NCBI RefSeq assembly: GCF_964340395.1
Contig: NC_135559.1
Location: forward strand, 20,685,611-20,749,610
Direction: 5' to 3'
Length of the DNA: 64,000 nucleotides
DNA from: Glandiceps talaboti
Lineage: Eukaryota > Hemichordata > Enteropneusta > Spengelidae
The notes below the pieces were generated by a model. It did no database searches, had not been told where the DNA came from, and was given only the letters and a program-made list of their open reading frames with translations. Positions 32,601 through 46,481 of this stretch are shown piece after piece (the first letter of the stretch is position 1; every line of letters starts with the position of its first letter). Both the position numbers and the translations under genes were made by a program.

Positions 32601-33772
32601 GTCACTGTTTTTCACCTATTTCTATCCATCTTAGACTAAACTACTAAAATTTCTTAGAAAAATGTCCGCCATTTTGATTTTTAGCATGTAACTAGGAGAC
32701 CAGACACCAGAGTTACCTAACCTTACAAACTATACTCCTTTCCAAATTGAATCATGCTACAATAACACTGTCACTGTTTTTCACCTATTTCTATCCATCT
32801 TAGACTAAACTACTAAAATTTATTAGAAAAATGTCCGCCATTTTGATTTTTAGCATGTAACTAGGAGACCAGACACCAGAGTTACCTAACCTTACAAACT
32901 ATACTCCTTTCCAAATTGAATCATGCTACAATAACACTGTCACTGTTTTTCACCTATTTCTATCCATCTTAGACTAAACTACTAAAATTTGTTAGAAAAA
33001 TGTCCGCCATTTTGATTTTTAGCATGTAACTAGGAGACCAGACACCAGAGTTACCTAACCTTACAAACTATACTCCTTTCCAAATTGAATCATGCTACAA
33101 TAACACTGTCACTGTTTTTCACCTATTTCTATCCATCTTAGACTAAACTACTAAAATTTGTTAGAAAAATGTCAGCCATTTTGATTTTTAGCATGTAACT
33201 AGGAGACCAGACACCAGAGTTACCTAGCCTTACAAACTATACTCCTTTCCAAATTCATTCATGCTACAATAACACTGTCACTGTTTTTCACCTATTTCTA
33301 TCCATCTTAGACTAAACTACTAAAATTTCTTAGAAAAATGTCCGCCATTTTGATTTTTAGCATGTAACTAGGAGACCAGACACCAGAGTTACCTAACCTT
33401 ACAAACTATACTCCTTTCCAAATTGAATCATGCTACAATAACACTGTCACTGTTTTTCACCTATTTCTATCCATCTTAGACTAAACTACTAAAATTTATT
33501 AGAAAAATGTCCGCCATTTTGATTTTTAGCATGTAACTAGGAGACCAGACACCAGAGTTACCTAACCTTACAAACTATACTCCTTTCCAAATTGAATCAT
33601 GCTACAATAACACTGTCACTGTTTTTCACCTATTTCTATCCATCTTAGACTAAACTACTAAAATTTATTAGAAAAATGTCCGCCATTTTGATTTTTAGCA
33701 TGTACATGTAACTGAGACCGGACACCAGAGTTACATGTACCTAGCCTTGCAAACTTTGCTCTTTTCCAAATC
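26671..33772. repeat. 169-bp satellite array, about 42 monomers
   Basis: The landmark GACCAGACACCAGAGTTACC recurs every 169 bp: 26952, 27121, 27290, 27459 and on to 33543. The span 26952-33543 is 6,591 bp, exactly 39 x 169, so the core shows no net indel. Monomers fall into variants (TTCATTCATG or TTGAATCATG; TGTCAGCC or TGTCCGCC; TTGTTAG, TTATTAG or TTCTTAG) that recur in multi-monomer blocks. The two edge units are clearly diverged and share AGCCTTGCAAACT. No open frame and no CENP-B-box-like motif seen. Confidence 0.97.
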
Positions 33773-34090
33773 TCATTTAACAGAAACATAACTAGCAAAA
33801 GAAATCATGATCAAATACTACACCAATACTTTGACCATAAATATTTGCAAGTTTTAGAGTTGAACAATAAATGTATTAATCCTTTGTTAACTTTCTTATC
33901 TCTTACAGGTTTGTTACACAGTACATAACAGATGTCCTATTCAAAGAAGCTGTTGTTTTGCTCGTCTCTAAGAGAAAAAAAATAACTTCAGACTCTATGT
34001 GTAGTAAAACAGAAATTTAGATCTTAAATCAATTAGTTGTGCACAAGGACATGAGCTCTATTTTGAACATTTTTAATACAATTGAAATGA

Positions 34091-34093
<3 letters not shown>
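33773..34093. other. Unique spacer after satellite
   Basis: AT-rich, no gene or repeat recognised. Confidence 0.4.

Positions 34094-34136
<43 letters not shown>
34094..34136. repeat. (GT)n microsatellite
   Basis: About 21 perfect GT units. Confidence 0.95.
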
Positions 34137-34138
<2 letters not shown>

Positions 34139-34139
34139 C

Positions 34140-34990
34140 AACTTAGTCGAAAACTGCAGTCCGATTTCTTTGATACTTGGTGGTCATGTTATATTGGATG
34201 TCTAGTAGTGAAATTGTTCAAATGAAAATGATCACATCAGATATATGGGTTTTGGGTCAAAAATGTGATTTTTGTCAAAGAATTTAAACTACAAAACTAC
34301 TGGGCAGATTGGCCTGAAATTTGGTGGGAACATTCTCAGGGGTGTGTAAATTAAGATTTGTTCATGACATGATGTTTCCATGTGTAATATGCAAAGTAGG
34401 GCTTTTTGGTTAAAAACCTACAATTCCAAAACTACTCAGTAGATTGGGCTGAACTTTTAACAGGGATGTATCTGCCGGTGTATAGATGAAGAAATATTAA
34501 GCATATAATGATCTCATCAGTAACATCCAAATTAGGTGTAAACATGTAAATTGGTCAAAAATTTATATCTCAAAAAGTACTTGGTCAGGGAAACTGAAAT
34601 TTGGTGAGATGGTTCTAGAAGTGTTGTTCTGCAGATTTCCTTTAGAATAGTTTGACACAATTGGCCCTAGCAACCATGACCATGGCCTTAGCAACAACCA
34701 AATGGCAGTATATTTTGGTTAAATAAGAACACCATCTGGTAGGCAGTTAGTAAACATTCAAAAAATGTATGCAAATATCCCTAGCAACAGTGGCCCCGCC
34801 CATGGCAACAGCCCAATAATCACATATGTGACAAACATAACATGTTTGGATAGGCAACTGGATAGTCATTCAACAAATGAACACCTATTTTTAGAATGGA
34901 CTAGCATATGGATAAATATTTTAAAAAACTACAGTTGTGCTACATCGCCATTGGCAGTATTTTGGAAAACAATAGTTGTGCTACAATGCC
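34140..34990. repeat. Dispersed repeat, copy 1 (AAAACTACT...GAAATTTGGTGGGAACATTC)
   Basis: Contains internally repeated phrases: CAAAACTACTNNGCAGATTGGCCTGAAATTTGGTG at about 34,290, a related one at 34,425 and another at 34,570. Related sequence lies at 35,310-35,520 and 53,220-53,500. The right part (34,660-34,810) carries CCCTAGCAAC and GCCCATGGCAACAG, the reverse-strand form of the GGGCGTGGTC repeat seen at 18.3 kb. Confidence 0.55.
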
Positions 34991-35309
34991 ATTTTATATT
35001 TCTTTTTTTCTAAATATTTTTTTTCATATCTGAGGTAGTTATGTTTTTCATTGTTCTCCATATGCTCTCTGTTTTTGGTTTCTTCTCATCAGATGTACAG
35101 TCATTACATTTTGGAAGAAAAGTTTTATATTGTCTTTTTAAATTGATGTCAGTTTGTGCATCCACCAATTCTTGCGAGACTTCATAATTTTTGTGATGTT
35201 ACAATTTTTTTCTTGAACTTGTTAATAAAAAGGTTAGGGTCGGCAGTGAAAAACTAGGCAGGGTCAGATAACCGGAATCAAACAATTATTTTTTTTTATT
35301 GCTTTAAGA

Positions 35310-35520
35310 ATTATTCAGAACATGATGATTCCATTATTGATATGCAAATTATGGCTAAAATGTGTCTTTTTGGTAAAATAATCTTTAATTCCAAAAGTAA
35401 TGAGCTGGAAATTAATTTGAATGGCTCTTGGGGTATATAGATGAAGAAGTGTTAAGCATATGATGATCTCATCAGTGACATGAAAATTAGGTATAAAAAT
35501 GTGAATTTTGTTTAATCTTG
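35310..35520. repeat. Dispersed repeat, copy 2 (partial)
   Basis: ATATGCAAATTATGG, CCAAAAGTAATGAGCTGGAAATTAATTTGAATGG and GATGAAGAAGTGTTAAGCATATGATGATCTCATCAG match copy 1 at about 34,395-34,540 in the same order and orientation (GATGAAGAAATATTAAGCATATAATGATCTCATCAG there). Confidence 0.6.
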
Positions 35521-36535
35521 TCTCTTGGCTCTCTTCGTTGGTGTAAACACACATGTTTTTGTAATTTGTACTTCAAGCACTTGTTAAATGAGAATGTTAA
35601 AAGACACAATCTTTTGTCATTAGAAAAATTTTGGATATTGCAAAGAGATATAGTCATATAACTTAAATCATGGATAATATTAATAAGTAATAAAATGTAA
35701 AATGAACAGAAAACCAGTGTGGACTTCTATATATCTGACAATTTTACATGTTATACACAGAGTGAAGCTAGCATGTAAGTGGTGAATGATTTCATTTTAT
35801 TTGATTCAGTTTTATTTTTTGTTGTTGAATGAGACTGATTTTAGGGAGCGATCAGATTTTACGCTGACTTTTTGTTCACCCCACCCCTGCTGACAAATAA
35901 AAAAACACTGCCCCCCCCCACATCTGTTGACAAGAAATATTCTTGTTCTTTCTTGCAATATATAAAGCTCTTTAGGCAGGAACCCTATGAGAAGTATGAT
36001 TGTCTGTTCATAGCTGTGCAAAATATTCATGGTTTTAGTAACCAAAAGTTCTAGGATATCTCTTACATTGAGTGAACTATTATCATTATAGATTAATTCA
36101 GCTAATTATAAAGTACATTATTAGAAATGAAATTAACATAATTGTAAACCTAGGGGTTTCAGTAAGTTTCAAAGTAGGGAGAGAACTTGAAAAAGTGTCG
36201 GGAGAAGTGCATGCTATGCCCATGCGTGCATGCTATACAAGTGGGAGGGGGTGTCCCCCTCCCATGGTAAGATCTTTTGAAAAATGAACACCTTTTGGAG
36301 GCCATTTAGAGCACCATTCATAAGTAAAACACAACTTAGTTATATCATAAAAGTATCACTAATTTTAGGGTTTCAAAAGTTTAAATCATTCCAAGTCATA
36401 TTGACACAAATGATAATGAAAAAAAGATCAAGTACAAAGTATGGTATAGTTTGTTTTATTTATTTACTTGCCCTATGTGGGCTTACCAAGTGAACATTTT
36501 GTTCTATACAAATACATCCACTGGGCTTATAATAG
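35521..36535. other. Intergenic with a GGGAGGGGGTGTCCCCCTCCC palindrome
   Basis: No gene recognised. A GC-rich palindrome at about 36,242-36,263 stands out in AT-rich sequence and resembles the CCCCCT-rich motif found again at 49.2-49.7 kb. Confidence 0.4.
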
Positions 36536-39045
36536 TGTATGGTACTATACTATAAACTATACAAGACTATATACTATATACTATGCTATGCTATATACTA
36601 TATACTATATTATACTATACTATATACTGTACTATACAATATACTGTACAATACTATACTATAATATTCTATACCTATACTATATTATATAGTATATAGT
36701 CTAGTATGGTAGTCTAGTATAGTATAGTATAGTAGAGTATAGTAATGTATACTATATGGTATATAGTCGTGTAGTATAGTAGAGTATAGTATATGGTATA
36801 TAGTATAGTGTAGTATAGTAGAGTATAGTATATGGTGAATAGTAGAGTATAGTATAGTATATGGTATATAGCATAGTATAGTATAGTATCGTATATAGTC
36901 AAGTATAGTATATAGTATAATATAGTATATTATATAATATAGTATAGTATATGGTGTATAGCATGATAGCATAGTATAATATAATATAGTATAGTGTGGT
37001 ATAATATAGTAGAGTAGAGTATATGGAATATAGTATAGTGTAGTGTAGTGTAGTATAGTATAGTATTAAATCAAGTATAGTATAGTATATCATATAGTAT
37101 GGTATATAGTAAATTATAGTGTATAGTATAGTATAGTATATGGTATATAGTATAGTATACTCTACTATATAGTATAGTATACTATATACCAGACTATACT
37201 ATATACTGTACTATATAGTATACTATACTATATTATACTATACTATATAGTATACTATACTATACTGCATGTATATACTAAACTATACTATACTATACTG
37301 TACTATATACCAGACTATAATGCTATATTGCTATAATGCTATGTACTGTACTATATATTAAACTATACTATATACTATGTATTTTATTATGCTATATACT
37401 ATATACTATACTTTACTATTCTGCACTATACTATACTGTACTATACTACACTATACTATACTATAATATACTACACTGTACTGTATAATGTACTATACTA
37501 TATTATACTATACTATACTATGCTATGCTATATACCATAAACTATACTATTTTATACTATACTATATACTAGACTATGCTATATACTGTACTATATACTA
37601 AACTATATTATACTGTATACTATACTATACTATACCATACTATACTATACTATACTATACTATTCTATACTACTAGTATACTATATACTATACTATATAC
37701 CATACTACATAGTATAGTATACTATATACTGTACAATACTATACTATATTATTCGATACCTATACTATAATATATAGTACATATTATATATAGTCTAGTA
37801 TAGTACATTATATAGTATAATATATAGTATAGTATACTGGTAGTATGGTATAGTACATAGTATAGTATAGTAGAGTATATGTTATTTTGTGTAGTATAGT
37901 ATAGTACATAGTATAGTGTAGTATATATTATAATATAGTATATTATATAGTATAGAATAGTATAGTATAGTATAATATAGTAGAGTATATAGTATAGTGT
38001 AGTGTAGTATAGCATAGTATATCATATAGTATGGTATATAGTAAAGTATAGTATATGGTATATAGTATAGCATATCATAGTATAGTATTGTATATTATAG
38101 GATATAATAGTATAGTATAGTATATTATGGTATAATATACTAGAGTATAGTAGAGTATGTGGAATATAGTATAGTGTAGTGTACATTGTAGTATAGTATA
38201 GCATAGTATATCATATAGTATGGTATATAGTAAAGTATAGTATATGGTATATAGTATAGCATAGCATAGTATAGTATTGTATATTATAGTATATAATAGT
38301 ATAGTATAGTATAGTATAGTATATTATGGTATAATATACTAGAGTATAGTAGAGTATGTGGAATATAGTATAGTTTAGTGTATAGTATAGCATACTATAC
38401 CATACCGTACTATACTATATACTGTACAATACAATACTATAATATTATTCTATACCTATACTATCATATATAGTCTAGCATAGTATAGTATAGTAGAGCA
38501 TATGGTATATAGTATAGCATAGCAAAGTATAGTATAGTCTAGTATAGTATAGTATAATATACTAGAGTATAATAGAGTATATGGAATATAGTGTATAGTG
38601 TATATTATAGTGTAGTGTATAGTATAGCATACTATACCATACAGTACTATATAATATACTCTACTATATACAGTACAATAATATACTATAATATTATTCT
38701 ATACCTACACTATTGTATACAGTATAGAGTCTAGTATAGCATAGTATAGTATAGTATAGTATAGTGTAGTAGATTATAGTATAGTAGAATATATGGAATA
38801 TAGTGTATAGTGTATATTATAGTGTAGTGTATAGTATAGCATACTATACCATACAGTACTGTATAATATACTCTACTATATACTGTACAATAATATACTA
38901 TAATATTATTCTATTCCTACACTATCGTATATAGTATAGAGTCTAGTATAATCTAGTATAGTCTAGTCTAGTATAGTATAGTATAGTGTAGTAGATTATA
39001 GTATAGTAGAGTATGTGGTATATAGTATAGTATACAGTCCAGTAT
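36536..39045. repeat. Strand-switching CTATA/TATAG pentanucleotide array, left part
   Basis: Almost pure degenerate pentamer. Runs in the + orientation (CTATA) at about 36,536-36,684, 37,150-37,790, 38,389-38,463, 38,630-38,715 and 38,840-38,930 alternate with runs in the opposite orientation (TATAG) at 36,685-37,150, 37,790-38,388, 38,464-38,630, 38,716-38,840 and 38,930-39,045. Each switch is a potential large hairpin. The Tyr/Leu/Ile open frames here are repeat artefacts. Confidence 0.95.
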
Positions 39046-39266
39046 ATTGATGGCGCAAATCGAGAGATCTGATTGATCTAGGCATCGAACTAGCGCGTCT
39101 AAACTGAGCGATAATGCACAGTTGGCACGTGTCAAAATTTTGATGTTCTCTCACTGTTCGTCTACGAACATTATAGTCCGCGCAGGGATGGGGGCACAAA
39201 TGAAACCAGAAAATGTTGCGTCATATCTTGTTTCCGACAGTTTCAATATACTGGTATAATATAATA
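39046..39266. other. Unique island inside the pentanucleotide array
   Basis: About 220 bp of normal-complexity, moderately GC-rich sequence (ATTGATGGCGCAAATCGAGA to CGACAGTTTCAATATACTGG) with pentamer array on both sides. Origin unknown; it may be part of the same insertion as the adjacent hairpin. Confidence 0.5.
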
Positions 39267-39381
39267 GCGATAAACCACCCCTGGGAATGGTATACCACTC
39301 GGTTTTGACCAGTGAACGAAATATATTGAGTTCACTGCTCAAAACCGAGTGGTATACCATCCCCAGGGTGTGGTTTATTGC
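39267..39381. mobile_element. 115-bp hairpin (MITE-like) inside the array
   Basis: Arms of about 51 bp (39,267-39,317 and about 39,330-39,381) are near-perfect reverse complements, GCGATAAACCACCCCTGGG against CCCAGGGTGTGGTTTATTGC, with a loop of about 12 nt. Three mismatches and one indel. It looks like a tiny palindromic transposon or a hairpin-RNA source. Confidence 0.7.
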
Positions 39382-42300
39382 TTAAGTATACTATAGTATA
39401 ATAGAGTATAGTAGAGTATATGGTATATGGTATAGTGTCGTGTAGTATAGTATAGTATAGTATGGTATAATATACTAGTATATGGAATATAGTATAGCAT
39501 AGAGTAGGTTATAGTATAGCATACTATAGCATACCTATACTATTGTATATAGTATATAGTCAAGCATAGTATCATATAAAATTAGTATAGTATAGTATAG
39601 TATAGTATAGTCAAGTATAGTATCGTATAAAATTAGTATAGTATAGTATAGTATAGTATAGTATAGTATAGTATAGTATAGTATAGGATAGTATATTCTA
39701 GTATAGTATAGTATGGTACAATATAGTAGTGTATAGTAGAGTATATTGAATATAGCATAGTGTAGTGTTGCTTAGTATAGTATATAGGCAAGTGTAGTAT
39801 ATAGTATAATATAGTATATTATATAGTAGAGTATATAGTATAGTATAGTGTATCGTATATATTATAGCATAGGATAGTATTGTATAGTATATGGTATATT
39901 ATACTATACTGTACTATATAGTAGACTATGATATATACTATACACTGTACTATATAGTATACTACACTATATTATACTATATTATATACTATACTATACT
40001 ATATACTATAGTATACTATACTATACTATATATTATACTATGCTATATACTATATATTAAACTATACTGTACTGTACTATATACTACACTATGCTATTAA
40101 CTATGTATTTAACTATGCTATATACTATATACTATAATATACTAAACTAGACTATGCTATACTATATACTATACTAGACTGTACTATATACTATACTAGA
40201 CTATACTATACTAGACTATACTATGCTATGCTATACTATACTATATACTACACTACACTATACTATATACTCTACTCTAATATTCTATACTATACTATTC
40301 TATACTATACTATATACTAGACTATGCCATATACTGTACTATATACTACACTATACTATACTATTCTATACTATACTATACTATATACTACACTATGCTA
40401 TATACTCGTGTACTATATACTATACTATATACTGTACTATATACTTGTCTTTACTATAAAATATATACTATAATATACAATACTATACTATATACTAGAC
40501 TATACTATGCTATACTGTACTATATACTAGACTATGCTATATACTGTATACTGTACTATATATTTTAATATACTATATATGATAAACTATATTATACTAT
40601 ACACTATACTATACAATATACACTGTACTATACTATACTATACTATGCTATATACTAGACTATACTATATACTATATTTTGTACTATATACTATACTATA
40701 CTGTACTATGCTATACTATACTATGCTATACTATACTATATACTATACTATATTATACTATACACTATACTGTACAATATACACTGTACTTTACTATACT
40801 ATACTATGATATATACTAGACTACGCTATATACTATATACTGTACTATATACTAGACTATACTATCTAATGTACTATATACTATGCTATACTATACTATA
40901 TACTACACTGCACTATACTATATACTCTACTCTAATATACTATGCTATTCTATACTATACTATATACTAGACTATGCTATATACTGTACTATATACTACA
41001 CTATACTTTACTATACTATACCATGCTATACTCTACTATATACTAAACTATGCTATATACTGTATACTGTACTATATATTATACTATACTATATACTATA
41101 AACTATATTATACTATACACTATACTATACAATGCTATAAACTAGACTATGCTATATACTATATACTGTACTATATACTATACTATACTCTACTGTACTA
41201 TACTATATACCATACTATACTATATACTAGACTACACTATATACTATACTATGCTATATACTATATACTACACATTATACTATACTATACTATACTGTAC
41301 TGTACTCTACTGTACTATACTATATTATACTATATTATACTGTACTATACTATATTATATAGTATAGTATACAATACTGTACTATACTATATACTAGACT
41401 ATACTATATTCTGTACTATATATTATACTATTCTATATTATACTATACTATGCTATACTATATTATGCTATGCTATACTATACTAGACTATACTATATTA
41501 TGCTATACTATACTATACTATACTAGACTATACTATATACTATATACTATATTATACTATACTATGCTATACTATATTATGCTATACTATACTATACTAT
41601 ACTAGACTATACTATATACTATACTAAACTATACTGTACTATATACTAGACTATGCTATATAAAATATTATGTACTATATACTATACTATACTATATTAT
41701 ACTGTACTATGCTATACTATACTATATACTAGACTATGCTATATAATATATTATGTACTATATACTATACTATTCTGTACTGTACTGTAGTCTACTGTAC
41801 TATACTATATTATACTGTACTATACTATACTATACTATACTATACTATACTATATAGTATAGTATACAATACTGTATTATACTATATACTAGACTATACT
41901 ATATTCTGTACTATATATTATACTATTCTATATTATACTATACTATGCTATACTATATTATGCTATGCTATACTATACTAGACTATACTATACTATATAC
42001 TATACTATACTATACTGCACTATATACTAGACTATGATATATAATATATTCTGTACTATATACTATACTATACTATACTATACTGCACTATATACTAGAC
42101 TATGCTATATACTGGACTATATACTACACTATACTATACTATTCTATACTATATTATACTATATACTAGACTATGCTGTATACTGTACTATATATACTAT
42201 ACTATATACTGTACTATATACTTGTCTTTACTATATACTATATACTAAACTATATACTATATACTAGACTATTCTATACGATACTGTACTATATACTATA

Positions 42301-44075
42301 GTATAGTATACTATACTATACTATACTATACTATACTATACAATACTATATACTAGACTACACTATATACTATACTATGCTCTATACTATGTACCATACT
42401 ATACTATACTAAACTATATACTGTACTATATAGTATACTATGCTATATCATACTATACTATACTATACTCTACTATACTATACTATACTTTACTATATAC
42501 TATACTATACTATATACTATACTATACTAGACTATACTATATACTAGACTATGCTGTATACTGTACTATATATACTATACTTTATACTGTACTATATACT
42601 TGTCTTTACTATATACTATATACTATACTATACTATATACTAGACTAGACTATACTATACTATACTGTACTATATACTATACTATACTATACTATACTAT
42701 ACTATACTATATACTAGACTCAGTATATACTATACTATGCTCTATACTATGTACCATACTATACTATAGTATACTAAGCTATATACTAGACTATGCTATA
42801 TACTGTATACTGTACTATATATTATACTATACTATATACTATAAACTATATTATACTATACACTATACTATACAATGCTATATACTAGACTATGTTATAT
42901 ACTATATTCTGTACTATATACTATACTATACTGTATTGTACTATACTATATACTATACTATACTATATACTAGACTACATTATATACTATACTATGCTAT
43001 ATACCATATACTATACATTGTACTATAATATACTATACTGTACTGTACTCTACTGTACTATACTATACTATATTATACTGTACTATACTATACTAGACTA
43101 GACTATACTATATAGTATAGTATACAATACTATACTGTATTATACTATACTATACTAGACTATACTATATTCTGTACTATATATTATACTATACTATATT
43201 ATACTATACTATGCTATACTATATTATGCTATACTATACTATACTATATACTATATACTATACAATACTGTACTATACTATATACTAGACTATACTATAT
43301 TCTGTACTATATATAATACTATACTATATTATACTATACTATGCTATAATATATTATGCTATACTATACTATACTATACTATATACTATACTATACTATA
43401 CTATACTGCACTATATACTAGACTATGCTATATAATATATTCTGTACTATATACTATACTATACTATACTATACTATACTATACTATACTATACTATACT
43501 ATACTATACTATACTATACTGCACTATACTGCACTATATACTAGACTATGCTATATCCTGTACTTTATACTATACTATACTATACTATTCTATACTATAT
43601 TATACTATATACTAGACTATGCTACATACTGTACTATATACTGTACTATATACTTGTCTTTACTATATACTATACTATATACTATATTCTAGACTATTCT
43701 ATACTATACTGTACTATATACTATACTATACTATACTATACTATACTATACTATACTATACTATACTATACTATACTATACTATACTATACTATACTATA
43801 TACTAGACTACACTATACACTATACTATGCTCTAATGTACCATACTATACTATACTATACTATACTAAACTATATACTGTACTATATAGTATACTATACT
43901 ATATCATACTATACTATACTATACTCTACTATACCATACTATACTATACTATACTTTACTATATACTATACTATACTATACTATATACTATACTATACTA
44001 TAATATAATATATACTAGACTGTGCTATATACTATATATTGTACTATATACTATACCATACTATATTATAATATT
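39382..44075. repeat. CTATA/TATAG pentanucleotide array, right part
   Basis: TATAG orientation to about 39,900, then CTATA orientation to 44,075 almost without interruption. Higher-order units such as TATACTAGACTATGCTATA recur. Longer blocks are duplicated: 41,370-41,490 and 41,862-41,985 are near-identical, and 42,780-43,140 resembles 41,040-41,400. Confidence 0.95.
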
Positions 44076-45059
44076 ATCTCGTTTTATTTCCGCTAGATTT
44101 TTAAAATTCGGAATGCTGCAATTGAGTGTTGACCTATTTGTCTTTTAAGTTTATGTTTCGCTTCTGTGCTATGATTGGTCTTTTTGGATATAATTGATTT
44201 CATATCTCATTGTCTGCTATTACGTCCCAGTGTTTAGTTATTGCATCTCGTAGATGAGATCCGTTAATATAGAGACTGTATGTTGTGTTGAAGACCAATG
44301 GGATCTCATTTGTGGGTGTCCAGCGAGATATGTCTCACACTTGCACAAAGTGTATCATCACATGGCATCAGAAGCTACTGTATGTAGTTCCTGAAAATTG
44401 GATACTAGTCACTTTACATGTGGTATGTACACACATACTTTGCAGTCTGGCGCAATGCAGTCAGTTGTCGAAGCACTTGACTCGCCAGTTACACAAACAA
44501 TCGACTATAGCATTCCAAAACCACCACCTGTGCATCTCCTAAAACTATTATGTGATTCTCACGAAAAACACATTTAAATTTAAAGGAGAATTCTACACAC
44601 AAACATGCATGTAAGAAGAATAGGAAGTTTCTCTGTTTGTTTTTTCAACATGACACAAGAAAACTTGGACACTTCGAACTTGATGTGAATTTACCGAATG
44701 GTTGATTGTAATTTTTCTTAAAAGATGAACTCCTTCATGTTTAGCTATTTGTTTACTTTGAATAAAGATCGAATGCAAAAAAGAAATTGCGGTTACAAGA
44801 CCCATCATCGGATTTCGTATAACATATATGTTTCCGAGTGGTACTGCTAAACCCCCTGATGGTATTGGAAGGTACGAATGGTCACATCTGGAGAACACTC
44901 CTATCATTTATCTGGGAAATAGTGCCTTACGCGATGTGGGAAAGAATACGACAGGTATCCACGGTCATTGCCCAGCTAGTCCACAACGTATACGTACACA
45001 CTTTGTAGAATATCACTGGTGGGAATCGCCTCACCAGTAGAGGGGGGCTATGGTGTCAG

Positions 45060-45198
45060 GATACACACACATACATACATACATACATACACACGTACGT
45101 ACGTACATACATACATACATACATACATACATACATACATACATACATACATACATACATACATACATACATACACACACACACATACATACATACAT

Positions 45199-45229
<31 letters not shown>

Positions 45230-45297
45230 TACATACATACATACATACATACATACATACATACATACATACATACATACATACATACATACATACG
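45060..45297. repeat. (ACAT)n/(AC)n tract of copy 1
   Basis: Compound microsatellite with one ACGT run near its left edge and two AC runs. It is present again in copy 2. Confidence 0.95.
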
Positions 45298-46223
45298 CAA
45301 ATTGTCTTTTAAGTTTATGTTTCGCTTCTGTGCTATGATTGGTCTTTTTGGATATAATTGATTTCATATCTCATTGTCTGCTATTACGTCCCAGTGTTTA
45401 GTTATTGCATCTCGTAGATGAGATCCGTTAATATAGAGACTGTATGTTGTGTTGAAGACCAATGGGATCTCATTTGTGGGTGTCCAGCGAGATATGTCTC
45501 ACACTTGCACAAAGTGTATCATCACATGGCATCAGAAGCTACTGTATGTAGTTCCTGAAAATTGGATACTAGTCACTTTACATGTGGTATGTACACACAT
45601 ACTTTGCAGTCTGGCGCAATGCAGTCAGTTGTCGAAGCACTTGACTCGCCAGTTACACAAACAATCGACTATAGCATTCCAAAACCACCACCTGTGCATC
45701 TCCTAAAACTATTATGTGATTCTCACGAAAAACACATTTAAATTTAAAGGAGAATTCTACACACAAACATGCATGTAAGAAGAATAGGAAGTTTCTCTGT
45801 TTGTTTTTTCAACATGACACAAGAAAACTTGGACACTTCGAACTTGATGTGAATTTACCGAATGGTTGATTGTAATTTTTCTTAAAAGATGAACTCCTTC
45901 ATGTTTAGCTATTTGTTTACTTTGAATAAAGATCGAATGCAAAAAAGAAATTGCGGTTACAAGACCCATCATCGGATTTCGTATAACATATATGTTTCCG
46001 AGTGGTACTGCTAAACCCCCTGATGGTATTGGAAGGTACGAATGGTCACATCTGGAGAACACTCCTATCATTTATCTGGGAAATAGTGCCTTACGCGATG
46101 TGGGAAAGAATACGACAGGTATCCACGGTCATTGCCCAGCTAGTCCACAACGTATACGTACACACTTTGTAGAATATCACTGGTGGGAATCGCCTCACCA
46201 GTAGAGGGGGGCTATGGTGTCAG

Positions 46224-46370
46224 GATACACACACATACATACATACATACATACACACGTACGTACGTACATACATACATACATACATACATACATACAT
46301 ACATACATACATACATACATACATACATACATACATACATACATACACACACACACATACATACATACAT

Positions 46371-46401
<31 letters not shown>

Positions 46402-46481
46402 TACATACATACATACATACATACATACATACATACATACATACATACATACATACATACATACATACATACATACATACG
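46224..46481. repeat. (ACAT)n/(AC)n tract of copy 2
   Basis: Same layout as the copy 1 tract, about 20 bp longer. Confidence 0.95.

Noticed and set aside
26671-33772. Satellite as a CRISPR-like or regulatory repeat array
   Set aside because: Monomers are contiguous with no unique spacers, in a eukaryotic genome; this is a plain tandem satellite. No CENP-B-box-like motif was found either.
36540-44010. Many open frames of 60-170 codons rich in Tyr, Ile, Leu and Thr
   Set aside because: They are translations of the CTATA/TATAG pentamer in one or other frame, present on both strands, without splice or start context.
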